This document shows positions 1 to 7,959 of a stretch of DNA of 32,945 nt, piece by piece (positions within the stretch are counted from its first letter, which is position 1; the number at the start of each line of letters is the position of its first letter). Origin of the DNA: Roseiarcus sp035606915 (GTDB taxonomy: Bacteria; Pseudomonadota; Alphaproteobacteria; Rhizobiales; Beijerinckiaceae); NCBI GenBank assembly GCA_035606915.1, contig DATNDU010000160.1, positions 1-32,945 on the forward strand, written 5' to 3'. The notes under the pieces are model-generated. The model was not told where the DNA came from and did not search any database. It saw nothing but the letters and a program-made list of their open reading frames with translations. A program made the position numbers and the translations under genes.

Positions 1-1
1 G

Positions 2-1180
2 GACACCTTCGTTGATCCCAACCGCGAGGGCTGTGCGATGAACGCGCGCGCCAGCGCCGCGCCGATCGTGCGCCGCGTGCGCTTCGCCGATGATGATTGG
101 TTGTTCTTTCCCGCCATCGTCCCCGATGTCGCGATCATTCGCGCCACCACGGCGGACGAGCGCGGCAACCTGTCCTATGAGCATGAGGGGGCGATTCTCG
201 GGCCGCTCGATCAGGCTCTCGCCGTTCGCAACAACGGCGGCCTCGTTATCGCCCAGGTCAAGCGCCTCGCGGCCGCCGGCAGCTTGCGGCCGCACGATGT
301 CGTCGTCCCCGGCGTGCTCGTAGACGTCATCGTCGTCGCGCCGGATCAGATGCAGACCACCAACACGCCTTATGAGCCGGCGATCTCCGGCGAGATCTTC
401 CGCCCGCTGTCGTCGTTCGAGACGCCGCCGTTCGACGTCGCCAAGGTCATCAGCCGCCGCGTGGCGCAGGAACTGCGCGACGGCGACGCCATCAACATCG
501 GTTTTGGCGTCTCCGCCAACGTGCCGCGCATTCTGATTGAGGAGGGGCGGCATGGCGCCGTGACCTGGGTCATCGAGCAGGGCGCGGTCGGCGGCGTGCC
601 GTTGCTCGACTTCCAATTCGGTTGCGCCTCCAACGCCGAGGCGATCGTGCAATCGCCGCATCAGTTCACCTATTTTCAGGGCGGCGGCTTCGACATGTCG
701 CTGCTGTCGTTCCTACAGATCGACCGCGAGGGCAGCGTCAATGTCTCCAAGCTCGGCGTGCGCCCGCATGTGACGGCCGGCTGCGGCGGCTTCGTCGACA
801 TCACCGCGCGCGCCAAGCGCATCGTCTTTTCCGGCTATTTCACCGCCGGGGCGAAGCTCGAAATTACCGGCGAGGCGTTGCGCATCGCGCGCGAGGGCAA
901 GGTGCGCAAGCTCGTCAACCAAGTGGAGCAGGTGACTTTTTCCGGCGCCCGCGCGGTGGCGCAGGGGCAAGACATCACTTACGTCACCGAGCGCTGCGTG
1001 ATGAAGCTGACCGCCGAGGGCGTGACGGTGGCGGAAATCGCGCCCGGCGTCGATCTCGAACGCGACGTGCTCGCGCAAGCCGAGTTCCCGCTCAAAGTGG
1101 CGCGCGATCTTCGCACCATGCCGGCGGCGCTGTGGCGGCCCGAGCCGTTCGGCCTCAGGCTCAGGCAGGCGCGGCCATGA
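2..1180 (+). CDS. Acyl-CoA:acetate/propionate CoA-transferase (YdiF/Pct type), C-terminal part, cut by left edge
   Basis: This is the 3' part of a class I CoA-transferase, which moves CoA between short-chain acyl-CoA and a free acid through a glutamyl-CoA thioester. The frame is open to the left edge. The residues before the internal ATG at 38 read DTFVDPNREG, matching the conserved TFVDPR segment that ends the N-terminal half of propionate/acetoacetate CoA-transferases, so the ATG at 38 is not the true start. The motif VIEQGAVGGVP (Glu at residue 180 counted from the ATG at 38) matches the catalytic-Glu E-x-G-x-x-GGVP signature. The stop codon overlaps the next gene's ATG (ATGA), implying translational coupling to the enoyl-CoA hydratase and a role in short-chain acid activation or degradation. 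The exact acid cannot be told. Confidence in the family is high. Confidence 0.88.
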   Translation, partial: DTFVDPNREGCAMNARASAAPIVRRVRFADDDWLFFPAIVPDVAIIRATTADERGNLSYEHEGAILGPLDQALAVRNNGGLVIAQVKRLAAAGSLRPHDVVVPGVLVDVIVVAPDQMQTTNTPYEPAISGEIFRPLSSFETPPFDVAKVISRRVAQELRDGDAINIGFGVSANVPRILIEEGRHGAVTWVIEQGAVGGVPLLDFQFGCASNAEAIVQSPHQFTYFQGGGFDMSLLSFLQIDREGSVNVSKLGVRPHVTAGCGGFVDITARAKRIVFSGYFTAGAKLEITGEALRIAREGKVRKLVNQVEQVTFSGARAVAQGQDITYVTERCVMKLTAEGVTVAEIAPGVDLERDVLAQAEFPLKVARDLRTMPAALWRPEPFGLRLRQARP

Positions 1181-1944
1181 GCGCCTATGTCGAATTGACC
1201 TTCGACGGCGCCGTCGCGCGGCTGAGCCTGCGCCGGCCCGACAAGCTCAACGCGCTCGACCGCGCCATGATCGACGCGCTGGCCGACGCCGCGCGCGCCA
1301 TCGACGCGGCGCGCGACGTGCGGGTGGCGATCCTCAGCGGCGAGGGCAAGGCGTTTTGCGCCGGCGGCGACATCGCCGCGTGGGGCGGCCTGCCGGCGCT
1401 CGACATGTGGCGCGATTGGACGCGCGCCGGCCACCGCGCTTTCGAGGCGCTGGCGCGGCTGCGCGTGCCGCTCATCGCCGCGCTCGGCGGCCACGTCTTG
1501 GGCGGCGGCCTGGAGCTTGCGGCCACAGCGGATCTGCGCATCGCGCAATCCGCCATCAAGCTCGGCCTGCCGGAAACCGGGCTTGGCATGGCGCCGGGTT
1601 GGTCGGGCACGCAGCGTCTGGTGCGCCGTTTCGGCGCGCAACTCGTGCGCCGCATGTCGCTCAGTGGGCAGCTGTTCACGGCCGAAGAGGCGCTGGCGCT
1701 CGGTCTCGTCGACGAGGTCGCGCCGGATGCGCTGGCGCGGGCCGAGGAAATGGCGGCCGACGTCGCCCGTCGCGGCCCCGTCGCGGTGCAGATCGTCAAG
1801 GCGATGCTCAACGCCGCCGAGGGCGAGGACCGGGATGCGCCGATCGAGGGGCTCGCCGGCGCGTTGACGGCGATGACCGAGGATTTGGCGGAGGGCGTCG
1901 CCGCCTTCCGCGGCAAGCGCCCGCCTGTCTTTTCCGGCCGTTAG
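1177..1944 (+). CDS. Enoyl-CoA hydratase/isomerase family protein (crotonase fold)
   Basis: The 255-residue length is typical of the crotonase superfamily. The first oxyanion-hole motif is KAFCAGGDIAAWG (about residues 58-70). The second is GGHVLGGGLELAATADLRIA (about 104-123). Both acidic residues used by true hydratases are present: Glu113 in GGGLEL and Glu133 in LPETGLG, followed by the usual PGWSGTQRL segment. This favours a catalytically competent enoyl-CoA hydratase over a pure isomerase or hydrolase. The start is the ATG at 1177 inside the ATGA overlap with the CoA-transferase gene, so the two are almost certainly one operon. The likely job is hydration of a 2-enoyl-CoA in a short or branched acid pathway; the substrate is not inferable. 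Confidence 0.9.
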   Translation: MSAYVELTFDGAVARLSLRRPDKLNALDRAMIDALADAARAIDAARDVRVAILSGEGKAFCAGGDIAAWGGLPALDMWRDWTRAGHRAFEALARLRVPLIAALGGHVLGGGLELAATADLRIAQSAIKLGLPETGLGMAPGWSGTQRLVRRFGAQLVRRMSLSGQLFTAEEALALGLVDEVAPDALARAEEMAADVARRGPVAVQIVKAMLNAAEGEDRDAPIEGLAGALTAMTEDLAEGVAAFRGKRPPVFSGR

Positions 1945-1949
1945 CATGC

Positions 1950-1978
1950 TTGGACGAAGCGCGCGAACCGGCTATAGC
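1950..1978 (+). promoter_or_regulatory. Candidate sigma-70 promoter for the sugar ABC operon
   Basis: TTGGAC (1950-1955) and TATAGC (1973-1978) are separated by 17 bases, right after the enoyl-CoA hydratase stop and about 110 bases ahead of the binding-protein ATG at 2086. This is the only well-spaced pair I see in the 141-base gap. It is a motif match only. Confidence 0.4.
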
Positions 1979-2085
1979 TTTTCGCGATAGCGCGCTCGAC
2001 GCGCAGAACGGAATCGGGGGCCAAACGGCCTCTAGAGACGGCGCCGGACCGCATCCGGTGGGAGAACGCTTCGGAAGGTAGAGAC

Positions 2086-3357
2086 ATGAATTTCCGCACC
2101 CTGTTGATGGCGAGCGCGATGACGGCCGCGACCGTGGGCCTGACGGCCCCGACCTCCGCCGCCGCCGCCGGCGCCAAGGAAGTGACACTGCTGAACTGGT
2201 GGACATCGGGCGGCGAGGCGGCGGCGCTCGACGTGCTCAAGCAATATCTGGCCAAGGAAGGCTACACCTGGAAGGACGTGCCGGTCGCCGGCGGCGGCGG
2301 CGAAGCCGCGATGACGACGCTGAAAGCCATGGTGGCGGCCGGCAATCCGCCGATGGCGTCGCAGATTCTGGGCTACTTCGCGCTCGATTACGCGGAAGCC
2401 GGCAAACTCGGCAACATCGACTCGCTCGCCAAGAAGGAAGATTGGGCGAAGGTGATTCCGACGGCGTTGCAGAAATTCACCACCACCAACGGCAACTGGG
2501 ACGCGGTGCCGATCAACATCCACTCCGTCAACTGGATCTGGGTCAACAAGGCGGTCATGGAAAAGATCGGCGGGACCGAGCCGAAGAATTTCGACGAACT
2601 CATCGCGCTGCTCGACAAGGCCAAGAAGGCCGGCGTCATTCCGCTCGCGCTCGGCGGCCAGCCCTGGCAGGAAGCTACGCTGTTCGATTCCGTCGTTGCC
2701 TCGACCGGCGGCATCGGGTTCTACAAGAAGGCGTTCGTCGATCTCGACGAGAGCGCGCTGAAGTCGGACACGATGAAGAAGGCGTTCGACAATCTCGCCA
2801 AGCTGCGCGGCTACGTCGACGCCAACTATTCTGGCCGTGATTGGAACCTCGCCACCGCCATGGTGATCAAGGGCGACGCGCTCATGCAGGTGATGGGCGA
2901 TTGGGCGAAGGGCGAATTCCGGGTCGCGCACAAGGAGGCGGGCAAGGATTTCCTGTGCTATCGCTTCCCCGGCACCGACGGCTCGGTGATCTACAACACC
3001 GACATGTTCGCCATGTTCAAGGTGCCCGAAAGCCAGCGCGCCGGACAACTCGCGCTTGCCGACGCGGCAATGAGCCCGGCGGTGCAATCGGCGTTCAACG
3101 TCATCAAGGGGTCGGTGCCGGCGCGCATGGACGTTCCCGACACCGCCTTCGACATGTGCGGCAAGAAGGGCATCGCCGACGTCAAGAAAGCCAACGCTGC
3201 CGGAACGTTCGTCGGCTCGATGGCGCAGAACTATGCGCAGCCGCCGGCGATCGCCGAGGCTTATCATGACGTCGTGACCAAATTCTTCCACGGCGAGATC
3301 AAGACCTCCGCCGACGCCGTCGCTGAACTCGACAAGGCGATCGACGCGGCCAAGTAA
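2086..3357 (+). CDS. Carbohydrate ABC transporter substrate-binding protein (GtsA-like)
   Basis: This is a 423-residue periplasmic solute-binding protein of extracellular solute-binding family 1. The N-terminus has a Sec signal peptide: basic MNFR, a hydrophobic stretch, then an Ala-rich cleavage region near residues 24-29. The mature start, EVTLLNWWTSGGEAAALDVL, and the later VAGGGGEAAMTTLKAMVAAGNPP and LGGQPWQEATLFDSVV segments closely resemble the Pseudomonas glucose/mannose-binding GtsA group. The start is the ATG at 2086, preceded by a GGAAGG ribosome site. Two permeases and a UgpC/MalK-type ATPase follow. The substrate is probably a monosaccharide or polyol, but specificity is inferred from family resemblance only. 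A hairpin after the stop would favour higher expression than the membrane subunits. Confidence 0.92.
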   Translation: MNFRTLLMASAMTAATVGLTAPTSAAAAGAKEVTLLNWWTSGGEAAALDVLKQYLAKEGYTWKDVPVAGGGGEAAMTTLKAMVAAGNPPMASQILGYFALDYAEAGKLGNIDSLAKKEDWAKVIPTALQKFTTTNGNWDAVPINIHSVNWIWVNKAVMEKIGGTEPKNFDELIALLDKAKKAGVIPLALGGQPWQEATLFDSVVASTGGIGFYKKAFVDLDESALKSDTMKKAFDNLAKLRGYVDANYSGRDWNLATAMVIKGDALMQVMGDWAKGEFRVAHKEAGKDFLCYRFPGTDGSVIYNTDMFAMFKVPESQRAGQLALADAAMSPAVQSAFNVIKGSVPARMDVPDTAFDMCGKKGIADVKKANAAGTFVGSMAQNYAQPPAIAEAYHDVVTKFFHGEIKTSADAVAELDKAIDAAK

Positions 3358-3367
3358 CTTCGCTCAC

Positions 3368-3394
3368 CCGCCCCCGCGCACGCGGGGGCGGTTT
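3368..3394 (+). terminator. Intercistronic hairpin after the binding-protein gene
   Basis: A perfect 11-bp inverted repeat, 3368-3378 against 3381-3391, is almost entirely G/C with a tiny loop and is followed by TTT. It sits 10 bases after the binding-protein stop and 25 bases before the first permease. This is the classic position for a partial terminator or mRNA-stabilising hairpin that makes the binding protein more abundant than the permeases. The T tract is short, so full termination is doubtful. Confidence 0.6.
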
Positions 3395-3419
3395 CCGCAC
3401 CGGTTGGAACCCACGCGCC

Positions 3420-4370
3420 ATGACCGACGAACTCAGCGTCGCTCCCTTCCTCGACGTCGCTAGGCCGCGCTCGCACCGGCCTTTGCGCGCGCGCGCCCGC
3501 GACGCGCTGCCGCTGCTGGTTCTGGCGCCGTCGTTTATCCTGGTGCTGATCTTCGTCTACGGCTTCAATCTGTGGACGCTGTTTCTTTCGTTCACCAACT
3601 CCAAAGCCTTCACCAGCACGCATCTCGTTGGCTGGCTCAATTATGAGAAGCTGTGGACCTGGACCTTCGATCATACATCGAACTGGCACACCGCGATCGT
3701 CAACATGGGGCTTTTCGGCGGTCTCTATGTCTTCTTCTGTCTCGCCCTCGGCCTGACCCTGGCGATCCTGCTCGACCAGAAGATTCGCGGCGAGGGCATT
3801 CTGAGGCCGATCTATCTTTATCCGCTGGCGCTGTCGTTCATCGTCACCGGCACGGCGTGGAAGCTGTTTCTCGACCCGCGCATCGGACTGGATAAGGCGA
3901 TGCACGATCTCGGCTGGGCAAGTTTCCATTTCGATTGGGTCGTCACGCCCAGAATGATGATCTACTGTGTCGTCATCGCCGGCGTCTGGCAGACCTCTGG
4001 GTTCGTCATGGCGATGTTCCTGGCGGGGTTGCGCGGCATCGACGGCGAAATCCTGAAGGCGGCGCAGATCGACGGCGCCACGGCCTACGCCACCTACCGG
4101 CGCATCGTCATCCCGATGCTGCGCCCAGTGTTCCTCTCCGCCATCATCGTGCTGACCGGCATGGCGTTGAAGTCCTACGACCTCGTGCTCTCGGTCACCG
4201 GCAAGAACCCCGGCGGCGCGGCCGAATTGCCATCGACCTTCATGTATTCCTACACCTTCACGCGCGACCAGATGGCCGTCGGCTCGGCAAGCGCGGTCAT
4301 CATGCTGATGACTATTGCGGCGATCATGGTCCCCTATCTCTATTCCGAACTGCGGGAGAAGGCCCGATGA
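3420..4370 (+). CDS. Sugar ABC transporter permease 1 (MalF/GtsB-like)
   Basis: This is a 316-residue inner-membrane permease of the MalF/UgpA group. A first membrane span follows the basic N-terminal region (LPLLVLAPSFILVLIFVYGF), and five further hydrophobic spans follow. The cytoplasmic EAA loop that docks on the ATPase is visible as DGEILKAAQIDGATAYATYRR (about residues 204-224), including the conserved A-x-x-DGA core and R-x-x-x-P. It ends at 4370 with an ATGA overlap to the second permease, so the two are translationally coupled and almost certainly heterodimerise. The start is the ATG at 3420. Confidence 0.92.
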   Translation: MTDELSVAPFLDVARPRSHRPLRARARDALPLLVLAPSFILVLIFVYGFNLWTLFLSFTNSKAFTSTHLVGWLNYEKLWTWTFDHTSNWHTAIVNMGLFGGLYVFFCLALGLTLAILLDQKIRGEGILRPIYLYPLALSFIVTGTAWKLFLDPRIGLDKAMHDLGWASFHFDWVVTPRMMIYCVVIAGVWQTSGFVMAMFLAGLRGIDGEILKAAQIDGATAYATYRRIVIPMLRPVFLSAIIVLTGMALKSYDLVLSVTGKNPGGAAELPSTFMYSYTFTRDQMAVGSASAVIMLMTIAAIMVPYLYSELREKAR

Positions 4371-5311
4371 GCGCCGCCGATCTCATCATCGCGCCCCCGG
4401 CGCGCGAACCCTCGCGCCAATCGCCGGTGACGCGCGCGGTCATCTACGGGTTGCTCGCCCTGTTTGCTGTCGTCTATCTGCTGCCGCTCGTCGTCATGGT
4501 GATGACGTCGCTGAAGCCGCTCGACGAAGTGACCGGCGGCAATATGTTCTACCCCCCGCGCGATTGGACTTTCGAGCCCTGGGTGAAAGCCTGGGGAACC
4601 GCCTGCGTCGGCCTGACCTGCTCGGGCCTCAAGATCTTCTTCTGGAACTCGATCAAGATGGTCGTGCCGGCGGTGATCATCTCGACGGGACTCGGCGCAC
4701 TCAACGGCTACGTGCTGACCAAGTGGCGCTTCCCCGGCCACAAGCTGCTGTTCGGAATGATGCTGTTCGCCTGCTTCATCCCCTACCAGTCGGTGCTGAT
4801 TCCGATGGCGACGATCCTGGGCAAGTTCGGCGAGTTCGGCAGGTCGCTCGACGATTCCCTCGGCCTCTCGCTGGGCTTCGGCAATCCGACCGTCAATCTG
4901 GTGCTGGTGCATACCGTCTACGGTCTCGGTTTCACCACCTTGTTCTTCCGCAATTATTACGAGGCGTTTCCCGACGAACTCATCAAGGCGGCGATGATCG
5001 ACGGGGCCGGCTTCTTCCAGATTTTCCGCCGCATCCTGCTGCCCAACTCCGGGCCAATCATCATCGTGACGGTGATCTATCAGTTCACCAACATCTGGAA
5101 CGACTTCCTGTTTGGCGCGACGTTCGCGGCCGGAGCGTCGAGCCCGCTGACGGTGGCGCTCTACAATATCGTCAACACTTCCACCGGCGTCACCGAATAT
5201 AACGTCAATATGGCGGCGGCGATCATCGCCGCGGCGCCGACGCTGTTCGTCTATATAGTCGCCGGACGTTATTTCGTGCGCGGCCTGATGGCCGGCGCCG
5301 TGAAAGGATGA
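4367..5311 (+). CDS. Sugar ABC transporter permease 2 (MalG/GtsC-like)
   Basis: This 314-residue partner permease starts at the ATG at 4367, which overlaps the stop of permease 1. The open frame extends upstream, but that part is only the antiparallel-free shadow of permease 1. The first span is YGLLALFAVVYLLPLVVMVM, and about six spans are predicted overall. The EAA loop reads DELIKAAMIDGAGFFQIFRR and is followed by the usual ILLP. The C-terminus FVRGLMAGAVKG is the standard ending of MalG-type permeases. It forms the membrane channel with the preceding gene product and uses the ATPase encoded four bases downstream. Confidence 0.92.
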   Translation: MSAADLIIAPPAREPSRQSPVTRAVIYGLLALFAVVYLLPLVVMVMTSLKPLDEVTGGNMFYPPRDWTFEPWVKAWGTACVGLTCSGLKIFFWNSIKMVVPAVIISTGLGALNGYVLTKWRFPGHKLLFGMMLFACFIPYQSVLIPMATILGKFGEFGRSLDDSLGLSLGFGNPTVNLVLVHTVYGLGFTTLFFRNYYEAFPDELIKAAMIDGAGFFQIFRRILLPNSGPIIIVTVIYQFTNIWNDFLFGATFAAGASSPLTVALYNIVNTSTGVTEYNVNMAAAIIAAAPTLFVYIVAGRYFVRGLMAGAVKG

Positions 5312-5315
5312 GCTG

Positions 5316-6428
5316 ATGGCTACGCTCGAAATCAGGAGTTTGCGCAAGCGCTTCGGCGCCGTGGAAATCCTCAAGGGCATCGACATTTCGTTGGAGAAGG
5401 GCGGCTTCCTGGTGCTCGTCGGCCCCTCCGGCTGCGGCAAGTCGACGTTGCTCAACACCATCGCCGGGTTGGAGGCGATCACCTCCGGCGATGTCAGCAT
5501 CGGCGGCCGCGTCGTCAACGATCTGCATCCTTCGCAACGCGACATCGCGATGGTGTTCCAATCCTATGCGCTCTATCCCAACATGTCGGTGGGCGAGAAC
5601 ATCGCTTTCGGCATGGAGATGCGCCGCGTGCCCAAGCCGGAGCGCGACAAGGCGGTGGCGGCGGTGGCCAAGACGCTCCAGATCGAGCATCTGTTGAAGC
5701 GCCGGCCGAGCCAGCTTTCCGGCGGCCAGCGCCAGCGCGTGGCGATGGGGCGGGCGCTGGTGCGCCAACCCTCGATCTTTCTGTTCGACGAGCCGCTCTC
5801 CAACCTCGACGCCAAGCTGCGCGTCGACATGCGCATCGAGATCAAGCGATTGCATCAGACGACGGGGGCGACCATCGTCTATGTCACGCACGACCAGATC
5901 GAGGCGATGACGCTGGCGACCAAGATCGCGGTGCTGAAGGATGGCGAGTTGCAGCAGGTGGGAACTCCGGCCGAGATCTACAACCAGCCGGCCAATCTGT
6001 TCGTCGCCGATTTCATGGGCTCGCCGGCGATGAATCTACTGGAGGGGGCGATCGAGCGCGCCGACGGTAAGCCCTGCGTGCGGCTCGACCGTGGCGATCA
6101 GGCGCCGATCGTCGTGCCGGCGCCGGCGAGCGCCGATCCCGCCGCCTTGCGCGAGGGCGCCAGGGTGGTGTTCGGCATTCGCCCCGAGGCCGTCAACGAC
6201 AGCGACAGCCTCGACCACAACGCCAAATCCGTCGTGCGCTTCGACGCGCCGGTGGAGATCGTCGAGCCCGCCGGCGCCGACACCTTTGTCGTCATCCATG
6301 TCGCCGGGCGCGAGATGACGGCGCGCATGCGCGCCGACGCCGACGTGCGCGTCGGCCAGAACCACCCCTTCGCCTTGAACCTCGACAAGGCGTTGTTGTT
6401 TGATCCCCAGACGACGCGCCGTCTCTGA
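5316..6428 (+). CDS. Sugar ABC transporter ATP-binding protein (UgpC/MalK family)
   Basis: This 370-residue cytoplasmic ATPase energises the importer. Walker A is GPSGCGKST (36-44), the Q-loop Gln is near residue 82, the signature is LSGGQ (134-138), Walker B is IFLFDE (154-159) and the H-loop His is 192. The DEPLSNLDAKLR D-loop is characteristic of the CUT1 (MalK/UgpC) group. Residues from about 235 onward form the TOBE/OB regulatory region, ending with a helix-like LDKALLFD. The gene starts four bases after permease 2. All catalytic elements are intact. Confidence 0.94.
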   Translation: MATLEIRSLRKRFGAVEILKGIDISLEKGGFLVLVGPSGCGKSTLLNTIAGLEAITSGDVSIGGRVVNDLHPSQRDIAMVFQSYALYPNMSVGENIAFGMEMRRVPKPERDKAVAAVAKTLQIEHLLKRRPSQLSGGQRQRVAMGRALVRQPSIFLFDEPLSNLDAKLRVDMRIEIKRLHQTTGATIVYVTHDQIEAMTLATKIAVLKDGELQQVGTPAEIYNQPANLFVADFMGSPAMNLLEGAIERADGKPCVRLDRGDQAPIVVPAPASADPAALREGARVVFGIRPEAVNDSDSLDHNAKSVVRFDAPVEIVEPAGADTFVVIHVAGREMTARMRADADVRVGQNHPFALNLDKALLFDPQTTRRL

Positions 6429-6447
6429 GGCGCGCCAAGGACATCCC

Positions 6448-7959
6448 ATGCTGGAACGGGCGGACGTGCTCGTCATAGGATCGGGCGTCGGCGGCGCTAC
6501 CCTCGCCGCCGGGCTCGCCGCCTCGGGCGCTGACATCCTCATCCTGGAGCGCGGCGAGCGTCTCGCCGACAGCCCGCAGTTGCGTGACGCGCGCGCCATC
6601 TTCCAGCGCGGCGTCTTTCGTCCCGACGAGGAATGGCTCGACGGCTCGGGGACGCCGTTCAACCCAGGCGCCTATTACTATGTCGGCGGCGCCTCGAAGC
6701 TGTACGGCGCCGTGCTGATCCGCTACCGCGCGCAGGATTTCGGCCCGGTCGCGCATCGCGGCGGCGAGACGCCGGGTTGGCCGTTTCCCTACGAGGAGTT
6801 GGCTCGCTGGTATACGCGCGCCGAGCGGCTCTATCAGGTGCGCGGCGCCTTGGGGTTCGACGCGACGGAGCCGGCGCATTCCGAGCCGTATCCGTTCCCG
6901 CCGGTGCCTGATGAGCCCGCCATTGCCGCCGCGCGCGAGCGCATGGCGCGCGTCGGCCTGCATCCGTTCCCGCTGCCGCTCGGCGTCGACATCGAGCGTT
7001 GGTTGGGGCGGGCGCGGACGGGTTGGGACGCCTTCCCCAATGTCGATGACGGCAAGATGGACGCCGAAAGCTGTGCGCTCGCCGCCGCGCTCGCCCATCC
7101 CAATGTGAAGCTGCGCACCGGCGCGCGCGTCGAGCGGCTGCTGGTCGATGCCGATGGTCGTCGTGTCGCCGGCGCCGAGGCGCTCATCAATGGCGAGCGC
7201 GTCGCGTTTCAGGCCAAGCTGGTGGTGCTGGCGGCGGGCGCGGTCAATTCGGCGGCGTTGTTGCTGCGCTCGGGCGCGGGCGGCCTGGCCAATCGCTCGG
7301 GCGCGGTCGGGCGGCATTTCATGAACCACAACGCCTCTGCGGTGCTGGCGGTCGATCCGCGCACAATCAACGATTCCGTCTATCAGAAAACGTTGGGGAT
7401 CAACGATTTCTATCTCGGCGACGGCAACGGCGGTCCGCCGCTCGGCAACATCCAGTTGCTCGGCCGCGTCACTGCGCCGATCCTCAAATCCAACTTGGCG
7501 GCGGCGCCGGAATGGGCGCTGCATCTCCTGAGTCGCCGCGCCGTCGATTGGTACGCGATGAGCGAGGATCTGCCCAACCCCGAGAGCCGCGTCACCGTCG
7601 ATGGCGCGCGCATCCGCCTCGATTGGAAGCGCAGCAACTGGGCGACGCATCGGGCGCTGGTCGCCGCCCTCAAGGAGCGGCTGAAGGCGGCCGGCTATCC
7701 GATCGTGCTGACGAAGCCGTTCGACCGCCGCACGCCATCGCATCAATGCGGCACCGTGCGCATTGGCGGCGATGGCGCGACCTCGCCGCTCGACCCGTTC
7801 TGCCGCGCCTTCGATCATCCCAATCTGTTCGTCGTCGACGCCTCGCTGTTGCCGACTTCCGCCGCGGTCAATCCTTCGCTGACCATCGCCGCGCAGGCTT
7901 TGCGCGTCGCCGATCACATCGCGCGCCACGATCTGCGAACGCCGGGACACGATTCATGA
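6448..7959 (+). CDS. GMC-family FAD-dependent oxidoreductase (sugar/alcohol dehydrogenase type)
   Basis: This 503-residue flavoprotein starts at the ATG at 6448, preceded by an AAGGA ribosome site six bases away; an in-frame ATG at 6400 lies inside the ATPase gene. The N-terminus VLVIGSGVGGATLAAGLAASG is the Rossmann FAD site, with a Glu ending the second strand (LILERGERL). The C-terminal GMC catalytic pair is visible: His432 in SHQCGTVRIG and Asn475 in VNPSLTIAAQ, with the NLFVVDASLLPTSA segment between. This variant resembles sugar-oxidising GMC enzymes (glucoside 3-dehydrogenase or related). There is no signal peptide, so it probably acts in the cytoplasm on what the transporter brings in. 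The stop overlaps the next gene (ATGA). Confidence 0.87.
   Translation: MLERADVLVIGSGVGGATLAAGLAASGADILILERGERLADSPQLRDARAIFQRGVFRPDEEWLDGSGTPFNPGAYYYVGGASKLYGAVLIRYRAQDFGPVAHRGGETPGWPFPYEELARWYTRAERLYQVRGALGFDATEPAHSEPYPFPPVPDEPAIAAARERMARVGLHPFPLPLGVDIERWLGRARTGWDAFPNVDDGKMDAESCALAAALAHPNVKLRTGARVERLLVDADGRRVAGAEALINGERVAFQAKLVVLAAGAVNSAALLLRSGAGGLANRSGAVGRHFMNHNASAVLAVDPRTINDSVYQKTLGINDFYLGDGNGGPPLGNIQLLGRVTAPILKSNLAAAPEWALHLLSRRAVDWYAMSEDLPNPESRVTVDGARIRLDWKRSNWATHRALVAALKERLKAAGYPIVLTKPFDRRTPSHQCGTVRIGGDGATSPLDPFCRAFDHPNLFVVDASLLPTSAAVNPSLTIAAQALRVADHIARHDLRTPGHDS

Noticed and set aside
2032..3291. 419-codon minus-strand frame opposite the binding-protein gene
   Set aside because: The plus strand encodes a binding protein with a signal peptide and ribosome site; the minus frame is a compositional shadow.
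3935..4366. Extended N-terminus of permease 2
   Set aside because: This part lies in another frame of permease 1 and is Arg/His-rich; the ATG at 4367 in the ATGA overlap gives a standard MalG-type start.
6292..7950. 552-codon minus-strand frame opposite the first GMC gene
   Set aside because: The translated product is Arg/Gly/His-rich with no domain, while the plus strand encodes a GMC enzyme with FAD and His/Asn catalytic motifs.
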